Positions 20,375 to 29,092 of a stretch of DNA of 64,000 nucleotides are shown in pieces. Source of the DNA: Rugamonas fusca (GTDB taxonomy: Bacteria; Pseudomonadota; Gammaproteobacteria; Burkholderiales; Burkholderiaceae_D); the NCBI RefSeq assembly GCF_014042365.1, contig NZ_JACEZS010000003.1:186001-250000 (forward strand), written 5' to 3'. Below the pieces are notes generated by a model. The model was not told the origin of the DNA. It made no database searches and was given only the letters and a program-made list of their open reading frames with translations. Made by a program: the position numbers and the translations under genes. Each line of letters begins with the position of its first letter. Within the stretch, counting starts at the first letter, position 1.

Positions 20375-20401
20375 CAACCGATTAGCAACCGATTAGCAAC
20401 C
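20369..20401. repeat. three tandem copies of an 11-bp unit at the ppk2 stop codon
   Basis: GATTAGCAACC occurs three times in perfect tandem (20369-20379, 20380-20390, 20391-20401) and is followed by a partial fourth unit. The first copy contains the ppk2 stop. Likely a slippage-generated tract. Confidence 0.92.
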
Positions 20402-20402
20402 A

Positions 20403-20858
20403 TTAGCCGCCTGCCTCCAGCAGTGCCGGCGCTTCCAGCGCGGGTGGCGCTTGCAGCAGGGGCAGCAGCCGTTCGCTGAGCTGGCGGAATTGCTCGCCGT
20501 CGCGCGTGCGCATGGCGACGATGGCGTCCTCGATGGCCTGGGCCGTCATCGCCCGGCCGGCATCCTGGGCACGCTTGATACGCTGGATTGCGTCGTTCGC
20601 TTCCACCAGGTTTTGCAGCGCCTCGCGGGCCTGGCCGGAGGAGGGCGGGGCCGTCTCGGCCAGGTCCAGCAGCACTTCCGAAATCCAGCCCAGCTGGCGG
20701 CCGTAGGACGCTACGTCGAACGCCTTGCGCTCGATCTTGCCGTCACCGGCATCGGGCGGGATGGCGTCGAAGAAGCGATCGAGCTCGATCTGCTGGGCCA
20801 CCCCGCCGCTCCACGGAAAGTGCAGCTGGGGTGCCCAAAACCATTGCATCGGATACAT
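20403..20858 (-). CDS. hypothetical protein downstream of the PHA depolymerase gene
   Basis: 151-residue protein I do not recognise. It begins MYPMQWFWAPQLHFPWSGGV, aromatic-rich, then is mostly helical and charged with several Ala/Leu-rich amphipathic stretches; no signal peptide or metal motif. AGGAGG lies four bases before the ATG, so translation is likely. It follows the secreted PHA depolymerase gene by 33 bases on the same strand and is probably co-transcribed. The size and aromatic start could suggest a granule- or polymer-associated role, but that is a guess from context. Confidence 0.7.
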   Translation of the reverse strand: MYPMQWFWAPQLHFPWSGGVAQQIELDRFFDAIPPDAGDGKIERKAFDVASYGRQLGWISEVLLDLAETAPPSSGQAREALQNLVEANDAIQRIKRAQDAGRAMTAQAIEDAIVAMRTRDGEQFRQLSERLLPLLQAPPALEAPALLEAGG

Positions 20859-20891
20859 ATGACCTCCTGTGGCGGGATGGAAGGGCCGGCA

Positions 20892-22112
20892 TCATGGACA
20901 ACTGCCGACCACGTAGAAATTGGGCCCCGTGCGCTTGAGCGTGGTGTGGATGAAGATGTTGTCCAGCCCCATGTTCTGGTTGGAACCGTTGGCCAGCGCG
21001 CGGAACAGGCTGTCGTGCGCGCGTCCGGCCAGCACGTGGTCGCGGTTGCTGGAGGTAAAGCATTGGGTCGGCGGTGGCGGTGGGGCGGCGCCGCCCGTGA
21101 GCCGGTCCACCATCTGCTTGACGGCGGCCATCTGGTGGCCTGCCTTTTGCGCGTAGTGCGCATCATCGTAGTTGAACCAGTCCCAGCAGGCGTTCGGGTT
21201 GGTCATCGGATAGATCGGCGCCGCCTGCGGATACAGCAGCACGATGCGGTTGCTGTCGGCCCAGGCGTTGTAGCCGGCGTGGCGCAGGTACGTGTCGCCG
21301 ATGGTGCCCGCGTCCTGCAGGCAGCCGTGGAACACCACGTGCAGGCGGCAACCCTGGCCGCTGTTGCTGTCGCAGCCGGGCGGCACATACAGGTAGCCGC
21401 TGGCCGCCATGCCGTGCGCAGTGGGGTCGGGCAGGAATTCGGACTGGTCGAACTCGATGAAGCGGCCGGCCGGGCCGGCGCTGGCGCGGTTGTTCAGGCT
21501 GCCGTAGATCCATTTGAGCAGTTCGCCGGCCGCGTCGTAGCCACAGTTGTTGATGTAGGGCGAACCGAGCTTGCCGCAGCTGTTGCCGTAGCTGTCCGTG
21601 GGCATGGCGTGCTGGGCCGGCAAATCTTGCTTATAGAAGATGTTGGCCGTGCTGATGTAGTGGCGGTAGTAGGTTTGCAGGTCGTTCATGACGGCCTGGG
21701 GCACGACGGTGTCGGCTGTGCCGGACAGCATCCAGATGCGGTGGTTGGCCAGGCCGGCCGTGGGATCGACCGTGCCGTTGGCCGCGTTCTGGTCGGTCTG
21801 CCTGATCAGGCTGTTCACGCCCGTGCCGCCGGGGGCCACCTGGCAGGAATACGGCGTGCCCGTGCAACTGCAGATGGTGGTGGCCTTGGCCACGCTGCCC
21901 TGGGCGCAGTAGTACGGCCCGCCGGCCACCACGCCGGCGCCCATCACGCTGGCGGAATAGGCCACGTCGAACTGCACCGCCATGTAGCCGCCCGAGGACA
22001 GGCCGGAGACGCTGACGTTGGCCGTTTGCATGGCCGGCAAGGGCAGCACCTGCGCGCTGACCGGCAGCAGCCCCAGGCAACATGAGACAAACAAGAATGC
22101 GCGTAGCAACAT
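20892..22112 (-). CDS. secreted poly(3-hydroxyalkanoate) depolymerase, catalytic domain type 2
   Basis: 406-residue exported esterase. Signal peptide at 1-20 (MLLRAFLFVSCCLGLLPVSA). The lipase box GLSSGG with catalytic Ser lies near residue 40, close to the N-terminus, whereas the oxyanion-hole motif VVFHGCLQDA comes near residue 270; this order is the circularly permuted 'type 2' catalytic domain of short-chain-length PHA depolymerases. Several Cys pairs (CSCTGTPYSC) suggest disulphides. A short C-terminal domain follows a Pro run. GGAG lies six bases before the ATG. Substrate (PHB versus other polyesters) is by family only. Confidence 0.88.
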   Translation of the reverse strand: MLLRAFLFVSCCLGLLPVSAQVLPLPAMQTANVSVSGLSSGGYMAVQFDVAYSASVMGAGVVAGGPYYCAQGSVAKATTICSCTGTPYSCQVAPGGTGVNSLIRQTDQNAANGTVDPTAGLANHRIWMLSGTADTVVPQAVMNDLQTYYRHYISTANIFYKQDLPAQHAMPTDSYGNSCGKLGSPYINNCGYDAAGELLKWIYGSLNNRASAGPAGRFIEFDQSEFLPDPTAHGMAASGYLYVPPGCDSNSGQGCRLHVVFHGCLQDAGTIGDTYLRHAGYNAWADSNRIVLLYPQAAPIYPMTNPNACWDWFNYDDAHYAQKAGHQMAAVKQMVDRLTGGAAPPPPPTQCFTSSNRDHVLAGRAHDSLFRALANGSNQNMGLDNIFIHTTLKRTGPNFYVVGSCP

Positions 22113-22299
22113 GGGCGGCTCCGTAGGATAGCAGCGGGATAGCGGGAACTGTCATTGTGGGCGCGGAGCGCGGCCCGGGTTTAATCTCGCTCAACCGTGC
22201 GGGGAATCGTGCGCGGCGAGCCAAACGTCGGCGCGAGCGCCCACACCAAGTCGGTTTGACATAGAATGAACCGTCAATTCACTTCAAGTCACCGCCAAC

Positions 22300-22902
22300 A
22301 TGTCCCAAATGACCGCTAAATTGCACCTGATTTCCGTTCTGTGCTGCGCCTGGCTGGGCGCCATGCCGGCGCACGCCGCCGCCGCGCCGGCCGCCGCCAC
22401 GCCGCCGGCCACGGCCGGCAGCTGCCCCGCCATCCTCAAGCAGACCTTCAACCGCCTGCAGGACGACGCGCCGCAGGATTTGTGCCAGTACGCCGGCAAG
22501 GTGGTGCTGGTGGTGAACACGGCCAGCTACTGCGGCTTCACCTACCAGTACGAAGGGCTGGAAGCCATGTACGCCAAGTACGCGCCCAAGGGCCTGGTGG
22601 TGCTGGGCTTCCCGTCGAACGATTTCGGCAAGCAGGAACCGGGCAACAGCAAGGAGATCGCCGATTTCTGCTACAACACCTATGGCGTCAAGTTCCCCAT
22701 GTTCGCCAAGTCCGTCGTGCATGGCGACCATCCGAACCCGCTGTACGTCAACCTGATCAAGATCACCGGCACGGCGCCGGCGTGGAACTTTCACAAGTAC
22801 CTGATCGACCGCAAAGGCCGGGTGGTCGCCAGTTTTCCCAGCAAGGTCACGCCGGCCGACAGCGAATTGGTGACGGCGGTTGAACAGGCACTCGCCAACT
22901 AA
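22300..22902 (+). CDS. secreted glutathione peroxidase family protein
   Basis: 200-residue thiol peroxidase of the GPx fold with an N-terminal signal peptide (cleavage likely after MPAHA). Active-site Cys is in NTASYCGFTYQYEG, the conserved Asn/Trp partner region appears as PAWNFHKYLIDRKG, and FPSNDFGKQEPG is the family second motif. Cysteine rather than selenocysteine. It reduces hydroperoxides in the envelope, probably with thioredoxin-type donors. Start at 22300 or the Met three codons on. Monocistronic-looking, 187 bases from the divergent depolymerase gene; the next gene follows closely at 22906. Confidence 0.92.
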   Translation: MSQMTAKLHLISVLCCAWLGAMPAHAAAAPAAATPPATAGSCPAILKQTFNRLQDDAPQDLCQYAGKVVLVVNTASYCGFTYQYEGLEAMYAKYAPKGLVVLGFPSNDFGKQEPGNSKEIADFCYNTYGVKFPMFAKSVVHGDHPNPLYVNLIKITGTAPAWNFHKYLIDRKGRVVASFPSKVTPADSELVTAVEQALAN

Positions 22903-22905
22903 CGT

Positions 22906-24099
22906 ATGAACAAGGGCCGCCCGATAATGTCCAACAAAGTCTCCCACGCAGCCGATCTGCTCGGCTTGTCCCGCCTGACCATCAGCGCCGTCGTGGGCGT
23001 GGCCGACGTGGCCGAGGAAGTGCAGTTGAAACTGATCGGGCAGGCGCCGCCCGTGGTGGCGCGGCCGCTGGCGCGCGCCACCTCGCTGGTCTACAGCGGC
23101 GTGCGCGGCGTGACGCGGCTGGTGGGCGGCGGCATGGATGGCCTGCTGAGCCGCCTGGAACCGCTGCTGGGCGAGGGCAGCAGCTGGGGCGGGCGCGAAC
23201 CGTTGCTGGCGGCCGTCAATGGCGTGCTGGGCGATTACCTTGCCGAGACCGACAATCCCTTGCAGATCCACATGCAGTTCCGGCGCGACGGTGCGCCGTT
23301 CGTGCCGCAGGCGGGCGCCGTCACGGGCCGCGTGCTGGTGCTGGTGCATGGCTTGTGCATGAGCGACCTGCAATGGCGACGCGCCGGGTTCGACCATGGC
23401 GAAGCCTTGCAGCGTGAACGCGGTTACACGCCCGTCTATCTGCGCTACAACAGCGGACGCCATATTTCCGAGAACGGGCGCGCGTTCGCCACCCAGCTGG
23501 AAAACTTGTTGTCGCAATGGCCCGTGCCCGTCAAGGAACTGGTGATCGTCGGCCACAGCATGGGCGGCCTGGTGGCGCGCAGCGCCTGCCACTACGGTGC
23601 GGCGGATGGGCACAAGTGGCTCAAGCGCTTGAGCAAGCTGGTCTGCCTCGGCTCACCCCACCACGGCGCGCCGCTGGAGCGCGGCGGCAACTGGTTCCAT
23701 GTGATCACGGGCATGAGCAGCTACACGGCGCCGTTCTCGCGGCTGGGCAAGATCCGCAGTGCCGGCATCACGGATTTGCGCCACGGCAGCCTGCTGGACG
23801 AGGACTGGAACGGCAAGGACCGCTTTGAACACGGCAGCGCCTTGCCGCAAACGGTGCCGTTGCCGGCCAGGGTGGCGTGTTACGCGGTGGCGGCCACCAT
23901 CAGCAAGCCGTCCGCCGAGAAGGGCGCGCGGCTGGCCGGCGATGGCCTGGTGCCGGTGGCCAGCGCGCTGGGCCAGCATTCGCACAAGAAGCGCCAGCTC
24001 GATTTCGCGCCGGAACACCAGGCCAAGGTGTACCGCAGCAATCACATAGACTTGCTCAATTCGCCTGAAGTGGCGCGGCTGATGCTCCAATGGCTGTAA
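22906..24099 (+). CDS. alpha/beta-hydrolase, lipase/PGAP1-like
   Basis: 397-residue hydrolase. The N-terminal 110 residues are Ala/Val-rich and amphipathic with no clear family; the hydrolase core begins at VLVLVHGLCMSDLQW (oxyanion region) and has the nucleophile elbow VIVGHSMGGLVARSA and LGSPHHGAPLERGG, typical of PGAP1-like/lipase class proteins. A C-terminal SNHIDLLNS would supply the catalytic His. ATG 22906 lies three bases after the peroxidase stop; a second ATG at 22927 is an alternative. Substrate unknown, probably a lipid ester. Confidence 0.85.
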   Translation: MNKGRPIMSNKVSHAADLLGLSRLTISAVVGVADVAEEVQLKLIGQAPPVVARPLARATSLVYSGVRGVTRLVGGGMDGLLSRLEPLLGEGSSWGGREPLLAAVNGVLGDYLAETDNPLQIHMQFRRDGAPFVPQAGAVTGRVLVLVHGLCMSDLQWRRAGFDHGEALQRERGYTPVYLRYNSGRHISENGRAFATQLENLLSQWPVPVKELVIVGHSMGGLVARSACHYGAADGHKWLKRLSKLVCLGSPHHGAPLERGGNWFHVITGMSSYTAPFSRLGKIRSAGITDLRHGSLLDEDWNGKDRFEHGSALPQTVPLPARVACYAVAATISKPSAEKGARLAGDGLVPVASALGQHSHKKRQLDFAPEHQAKVYRSNHIDLLNSPEVARLMLQWL

Positions 24100-24105
24100 C
24101 GGGGT

Positions 24106-24513
24106 TCAGGCGGCCGCCTGTTCCGAACGTTCCAGCATGAATCCCTCGTCCAGCCAGCCCGTGATGCCACCCGTCATCAACTTGACGGGCCGGCCCAGCC
24201 GCGCCAGCCGCACGGCCGCGCGCGCGGCGCCGTTGCAATGGGGGCCGGCGCAGTAGACCACGAACAGCGTGTCGGCCGGGTAGTGCGCCAGCTTCGCGCC
24301 GATGATCTTGCCGTGCGCCAGGTCCAGCGCGCCGGGCACGTGGCCGGCCGCGTATTTTTCCGTGCCGCGCACGTCCAGCAGCACGAAATCCTGCTGGCCG
24401 TTGGCGAGCGCGTGGTGCACGTCCCAGCAATCGGTCTCGAAGCTGAACTGGGCTTCAAAATGGGCCAGGGCGGCGGCGGAGGGGGCGGCGGCGATTGCGC
24501 TCACGTGGGACAT
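24106..24513 (-). CDS. rhodanese-like domain protein
   Basis: 135-residue single rhodanese domain. The active-site loop is CAGPHCNGA with Cys in the catalytic position, preceded by FVLLDVRGTEKYAAGHVPGA, the standard CH2A-type motif. It probably transfers sulfane sulfur or acts as a persulfide carrier in the cytoplasm. AAGGAG lies seven bases before the ATG. Divergently transcribed from the FtrA-type regulator (97 bases between starts), a pairing that suggests the regulator controls it. Confidence 0.9.
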   Translation of the reverse strand: MSHVSAIAAAPSAAALAHFEAQFSFETDCWDVHHALANGQQDFVLLDVRGTEKYAAGHVPGALDLAHGKIIGAKLAHYPADTLFVVYCAGPHCNGAARAAVRLARLGRPVKLMTGGITGWLDEGFMLERSEQAAA

Positions 24514-24609
24514 GCTGGACTCCTTGTTGGGTGGACAGTGCGGCCATTATCGGCGCCGCCCATCGTCGCCGGCAGTGGCGCAAACGACAATATGCGTTAA
24601 GATTGCGCC

Positions 24610-25566
24610 ATGAAAAAACATCTCGTCGTCGCCCTGGCCTATGACCGCCTGTGCACTTTCGAATTCGGCTGCACGGTCGAACTGTTCGCGCTCGAGCGCC
24701 CCGAGCTGGACGTGGACTGGTACGCGTTCGCCGTCTGCGCCATGGAAGCGGGGCCGATCCGGGCCGCCGGCGGCATTACCGTGCAGGCGCCGTATGCGCC
24801 TGAACTGCTGGAGCAAGCCGACACCATCGTCATCCCCGGCTGGCGCGACGCCGACGAAACGCCGCCGGACGCGCTGCTGGCCATGATCCGTGCCGCCCAC
24901 CAGCGCGGCGCGCGCCTGTGCTCGATCTGCTCGGGCGTGTTCGTGCTGGCCGCCGCCGGCGTGCTCGATGGCCAGCGCGCCACCACCCACTGGCGCTATG
25001 CCGACAAGCTGGCGCAGCGCTACCCGCGCATCACCGTCGAGCCTGACCAGCTGTACGTGGACAATGGCCAGGTCATTACGGCGGCCGGGTCCGCAGCCGG
25101 CCTTGACATGCTGCTGCACGTGGTGCGGCGCGATTACGGCGCGCGCGTCGGCAACCTGGTGGCGCAGCGGCTGGTGGTGGCGCCGCATCGCGAAGGCGGG
25201 CAGGCGCAGTTCCTGCCCCGCCCCATGGCGCACGATGAGCGGGGCCGGTTGTCGCGCCTGCTGGACTGGCTGCGCGCCCATCCGGCCCAGCCGCACACGA
25301 TCAAGAGCATGGCCGAACAGGCCGCCATGAGCCCGCGCACCTTGCAGCGCCAGTTCCAGCAAGCGACCGGGCTGGGACCGCTCGAATGGCTGATCCATGA
25401 ACGGGTGGCCATCGCCAAGGACTTGCTGGAAGTGCCCGAGATTGCGCTGGCGCAGGTGGCCGAGCGGGCCGGCTTTGGTTCCGAGGAATCGCTGCGCCAC
25501 CATTTCCGCCGCCTGGCCGCCACCACGCCGGGCGCCTATCGCCGCCAGTTCGCCAACACGGTCTGA
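24610..25566 (+). CDS. ftrA: GlxA/FtrA-type AraC-family transcriptional regulator with DJ-1/PfpI domain
   Basis: 318-residue regulator: N-terminal DJ-1/PfpI-like domain (1-190) containing the nucleophile-elbow-like ARLCSICSGVFVLAAAG, and a C-terminal AraC HTH pair (215-315) with MAEQAAMSPRTLQRQFQ and VAERAGFGSEESLRHHF. The start MKKHLVVALAYDRLCTFEFG is characteristic of FtrA. Divergent to the rhodanese gene, its probable target. Effector unknown. Confidence 0.88.
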   Translation: MKKHLVVALAYDRLCTFEFGCTVELFALERPELDVDWYAFAVCAMEAGPIRAAGGITVQAPYAPELLEQADTIVIPGWRDADETPPDALLAMIRAAHQRGARLCSICSGVFVLAAAGVLDGQRATTHWRYADKLAQRYPRITVEPDQLYVDNGQVITAAGSAAGLDMLLHVVRRDYGARVGNLVAQRLVVAPHREGGQAQFLPRPMAHDERGRLSRLLDWLRAHPAQPHTIKSMAEQAAMSPRTLQRQFQQATGLGPLEWLIHERVAIAKDLLEVPEIALAQVAERAGFGSEESLRHHFRRLAATTPGAYRRQFANTV

Positions 25567-25582
25567 GGGCGCGCACGATTGC

Positions 25583-25771
25583 ATGCTGCTGGAGGAGGGC
25601 GAGGTGGTGGTGTTTTCGTGGATCGTCTACGAATCGCGCGCGCGCCGCGACGCCGGCAACGACAAGGTCATGAACGACCCGCGCATGAAGGAATACATGG
25701 ACCCCAAGAACTGCCCGTTCGACGGCAAGCGCATGTTCTTCGGCGGCTTCCAGATGCTGGTGGACTTGTAA
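25583..25771 (+). pseudogene. C-terminal remnant of a DUF1428 (YbaA-like) gene
   Basis: The 62-codon frame from ATG 25583 encodes EVVVFSWIVYESRARRDAG, KVMNDPRMKEYM and CPFDGKRMFFGGFQMLV, which are the distinctive C-terminal half of DUF1428 proteins (normally about 115-120 residues starting with a YVDGFV-like segment). The N-terminal half is absent: the sequence immediately upstream is the end of the ftrA gene. The remnant therefore looks like the product of a deletion that fused ftrA's 3' end to the middle of the DUF1428 gene. A short expressed protein is possible but less likely. Confidence 0.75.
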
Positions 25772-25840
25772 GGCTGTCCAACGCGGGGCGATGCGGGTAT
25801 GCTGGCGGCTCAGCGACCACATCACCTTGCGGAGGACGAC

Positions 25841-26608
25841 ATGAGCACTGCCGGCAGCAGCTTGCGGGTCACGGTATCAGCGGAAGAATGGCAAATCCGG
25901 GTTGACCTGGCTGCCGCTTACCGCCTCACGGCCTTGTTCGGCTGGGACGACCTGGTGTTCACCCACATCTCGGCCCGCGTGCCGGGGCCGGAGCACCATT
26001 TCCTGATCAACCCCTACGGCATGATGTTCGACGAGATCACGGCATCCTCGCTGGTCAAGATCGACGGCGAGGGCAACAAGGTGAGCGACTCGCCGTATGA
26101 CATCAACCCGGCCGGCTTCGTCATCCACAGCGCCGTGCACGCGGCGCGCGACAACGCGCACTGCGTGATGCACACGCATTCCGTGAATGGGGTGGCCGTG
26201 TCGGCCCAGCGCGACGGGCTGCTGCCCATTTCGCAGGTGTCGATGGGCGTGCTGTCCTCGCTCGGCTATCACGATTACGAAGGGATCGCCCTCAACCCGG
26301 ACGAGAAGCCACGGCTGGTGCGCGACCTGGGCAAGCACACCTACCTGATGCTGCGTAACCACGGCCTGCTGACCGTGGGCGCGACGCCGGCCGACGCGTT
26401 CGTGGCCATGTACTTCTTTGAAAGCGCCTGCATGATTCAGTTGCGCGCTCAGGCTGGCGGCGGGCCGCTGGTGCACATTCCGCAGGCAGTGCTGGACGGC
26501 GTGCGCGAGCAGATGAAGGTGGCCACGCGTGGCGTACGTCCCGGCCAGCTGGCGTGGCCAGGCCTGTTGCGGCGGCTGGACCGCGCCAACCCCGGCTACG
26601 CCGACTGA
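25841..26608 (+). CDS. class II aldolase/adducin family protein
   Basis: 255-residue protein of the class II aldolase/adducin fold (L-fuculose-phosphate-aldolase type). Metal-binding histidines appear in MHTHSVNGVAVSA and MLRNHGLLTVG; the substrate-loop region is FTHISARVPGPEHHFLINPYG. I use ATG 25841, preceded by GGAGGAC; an in-frame ATG 14 codons earlier has no ribosome site. Family members act as aldolases, epimerases or decarboxylases; many uncharacterised ones of this length exist, so the reaction cannot be fixed. Ends 19 bases before the converging pabBC gene. Confidence 0.88.
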   Translation: MSTAGSSLRVTVSAEEWQIRVDLAAAYRLTALFGWDDLVFTHISARVPGPEHHFLINPYGMMFDEITASSLVKIDGEGNKVSDSPYDINPAGFVIHSAVHAARDNAHCVMHTHSVNGVAVSAQRDGLLPISQVSMGVLSSLGYHDYEGIALNPDEKPRLVRDLGKHTYLMLRNHGLLTVGATPADAFVAMYFFESACMIQLRAQAGGGPLVHIPQAVLDGVREQMKVATRGVRPGQLAWPGLLRRLDRANPGYAD

Positions 26609-26627
26609 CCCTGACTTACCCTGTTTC

Positions 26628-28451
26628 TTAGCGCACGGCGCGAATCGCGCCGCGCAGCGCGTTGCACAGCACGATCTCCTGCGCCTGCTCGAACATGGCG
26701 CGGGTGATCACGCGTTCCTGCGCCTGCCAGGCCGGGTCTTCCAGCATCACGCCGCGCATCACGCCGGGCAGTACGCCGCTGGTCAGGGGCGGTGTGTACC
26801 ATCGGCCATCGAGTTTGACGAACACGCAGCTGCGTCCACCTTCTGTCAGTTCGCCCCGTTCGTTGAAGAACAGGGTGTCGAACGCGCCCTGCGCTTCCGC
26901 TTCGCGCCAGGCCGCGTCGTAGCGGGTGCGCACGCTGCTCTTGTGACGCAGGAACAGGTCGCTGGCGCTGGTGGTGTCTGGCGCCAGCAGCACCCGCACC
27001 GGCTCGGCCAGCGGTGCCAGCGGCGCGTGCTGGATGGCGAACGCGCCCGATGGCGCCAGCGCCAGCCGCACCCGGCACGGCTGGCCCGCGGGCAGGGCGG
27101 CACGGGCCATGTCCAGGTAAGCATAGGCGGCGGCCGCGTCCCATGGATAGCCGAAGTAGGCGGCCGATGCGGCCAGCCGCGCCAGGTGGCGGTCGCGGTG
27201 GCGCATGCCGTCTTCGCGGGTGGCGTACAGGGTTTCGAACAGCTCGAAGTCGTTGTCCAGTCCCGTCAGGAAACGGGCCTTGAGCGCGCATTCGGCGTAT
27301 TCCGCGCTGGCGTCGCTGTCGTAGACGATGCCGGCGCCCACGCCCATTTCGCCGCGCCGCACGCCATCCACTTCCGCTTGCAGGGCCAGCGTGCGGATCG
27401 GCACGGACAGGCAGAAGTCGCCCACTGCCTGCCCTTGCGTTGGCTCGAACCAGCCGATGGCGCCCGTGTACAGGCCGCGCCGGTCCGGTTCCAGTTCGCG
27501 GATGATCTCCATGGTGCGGCGCTTGGGCGCGCCCGTGATCGAGCCGCAGGGGTAGAGCGCATCGAAAATGCCGGCCAGCGTGGCGTCTTCGCGCAGGCGG
27601 GCCTGCACGGTGGAGGTCATTTGCAGCACGCCGCTGTAGCGGCGCACTTCGAACAGGGCCGGCACGTCCACCGTGCCCGTTTGGGCCACGCGGCCGATGT
27701 CGTTGCGCAGCAGGTCGACAATCATCAGGTTTTCGGCCCGGTTCTTGGGATCGGCCGCCAGTGCGGCGGCGCGGCGCGCGTTTTCTTCCTGCTCGGCGGC
27801 CGGTGCGGCGGGGGCCGTGCCTTTCATGGGGCGCGCCGTCAGCAGGCCGCCTGCGTGGCGCACGAACAGCTCGGGCGACAGCGACAGCACGGCCGTGCCG
27901 TCGTCGAGCGCCACCAGCGCGCCGTAGGGCACGGGCTGGCGCGCGCGCAGCCGCGCGTACAGGGCGGGCAGGCTGCCGAAGGCGTCAAAGCGCAGCCGGA
28001 ACGTGTAGTTGACCTGGTAGGTGTCGCCCGCCTCGATGTAGGCGTGGATGCGGTCTAGCGCGGCCGTGAAGGCTGCTTGGTCCACGTTGGCGCGCACGGC
28101 GGCGATGCCGGCCGGGCGGTCGATGGGGAAGGAGCGGGCCGCCAGCCATTCGCCCACTTCGGGCGCCGACAGCAGCTGGCATTGGTCGAACAGCAGCACT
28201 TGCGCCAGCGGCGTGTGCGGATCGTTGGGTACGGCCAGGCCCTGCAGGTGTTCGCCCAGTTCGTAGGTGCACAGGGCGACGGCATGCTGGCCGCGCGCCA
28301 GCGCTTGCTGCATCTGTTCCAGCAGCGCGGGCCATTGCGCGATGTCGTGGCAGCGCAGGGTGGCGCTGTGGCCGGTGTACAGGCGCGAGCGGGGCTGGGC
28401 GGTGCCATCGGGGCTGGCGTCGTCCAGCAGGGCGAATACTTCAGGGGTCAT
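26628..28451 (-). CDS. pabB: bifunctional aminodeoxychorismate synthase component I / aminodeoxychorismate lyase (PabB-PabC fusion)
   Basis: 607-residue fusion for p-aminobenzoate synthesis (folate pathway). Residues about 1-370 form the chorismate-binding PabB domain, with RPMKGTAP carrying the lysine that distinguishes ADC synthase from anthranilate synthase, and the C-terminal signature GSITGAPKRRTMEII. Residues about 390-607 are a PLP-dependent class IV aminotransferase-like PabC domain starting FELFETLYATREDG, with the PLP lysine in FLRHKSSVRTRYD and TEGGRSCVF. The PabA glutaminase is not nearby. Upstream slmA is on the same strand, 14 bases away. Confidence 0.93.
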   Translation of the reverse strand: MTPEVFALLDDASPDGTAQPRSRLYTGHSATLRCHDIAQWPALLEQMQQALARGQHAVALCTYELGEHLQGLAVPNDPHTPLAQVLLFDQCQLLSAPEVGEWLAARSFPIDRPAGIAAVRANVDQAAFTAALDRIHAYIEAGDTYQVNYTFRLRFDAFGSLPALYARLRARQPVPYGALVALDDGTAVLSLSPELFVRHAGGLLTARPMKGTAPAAPAAEQEENARRAAALAADPKNRAENLMIVDLLRNDIGRVAQTGTVDVPALFEVRRYSGVLQMTSTVQARLREDATLAGIFDALYPCGSITGAPKRRTMEIIRELEPDRRGLYTGAIGWFEPTQGQAVGDFCLSVPIRTLALQAEVDGVRRGEMGVGAGIVYDSDASAEYAECALKARFLTGLDNDFELFETLYATREDGMRHRDRHLARLAASAAYFGYPWDAAAAYAYLDMARAALPAGQPCRVRLALAPSGAFAIQHAPLAPLAEPVRVLLAPDTTSASDLFLRHKSSVRTRYDAAWREAEAQGAFDTLFFNERGELTEGGRSCVFVKLDGRWYTPPLTSGVLPGVMRGVMLEDPAWQAQERVITRAMFEQAQEIVLCNALRGAIRAVR

Positions 28452-28465
28452 TTCATTAATTCGTG

Positions 28466-29041
28466 TTACGCCAGCAGCAGGGCGATTTGCAGCGCCGCGT
28501 CCTGTGCCGGATTCTGTTTGAAGCCGCTCTTGGCGTAGCGGTGCCAGCGGCCCAGCACGAAGCTGGCCAGCATGCCGGCGCGGGCCGTCACTTCAGCTTC
28601 CGGTGCCTGGCCTTCGGCGGCGGCCACGCGCAGCGCCTGTTTCAGGGCCAGTTCCACGCGGTCGTAGAACTGGTTCATGCGCTGCTGCAGGCGTTCATCC
28701 TCGTTGACCAGGGCGTCCCCGATCAGCACGCGCGTCATGCCGGGATTGTTGGCGGCAAATTGCAGCAGCATGCCCACCATGTCGCGCGCCTGCGCCAGGC
28801 CGTCGTCCTGGCGCTCGGTGATCTGGTTGATCAGGCTGAACACGGACGTTTCGATGAATTCGATCAGTCCCTCGAACATCTGGGCCTTGCTGGCGAAGTG
28901 GCGGTACAGGGCCGCTTCGGAAAATTCCAGCTTGCGCGCCAGCGCGGCGGTGGTGATCTTGTCGCCCTTGGGTTGTTCCAGCATCTCGGCCAGGGCCTGG
29001 AGAATTTGCATCCGGCGCTGGCCCGGCGGTGTGCTTGCCAT
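28466..29041 (-). CDS. slmA: nucleoid occlusion factor SlmA (TetR family)
   Basis: 191-residue TetR-type DNA-binding protein. The N-terminal HTH reads ITTAALARKLEFSEAALYRHFASKAQ, typical SlmA, with the following IEFIETSVFSLINQI helix. SlmA binds chromosomal SBS sites and blocks FtsZ assembly over the nucleoid. Position between pabBC and a nucleotidase/argB pair matches the betaproteobacterial synteny argB-nucleotidase-slmA. No paired target gene is needed because SlmA acts chromosome-wide. Confidence 0.92.
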   Translation of the reverse strand: MASTPPGQRRMQILQALAEMLEQPKGDKITTAALARKLEFSEAALYRHFASKAQMFEGLIEFIETSVFSLINQITERQDDGLAQARDMVGMLLQFAANNPGMTRVLIGDALVNEDERLQQRMNQFYDRVELALKQALRVAAAEGQAPEAEVTARAGMLASFVLGRWHRYAKSGFKQNPAQDAALQIALLLA

Positions 29042-29092
29042 GTGATCTCGATAGGAAGGATGAACAAAACGTCAATACGGCGCGTACCTGCG

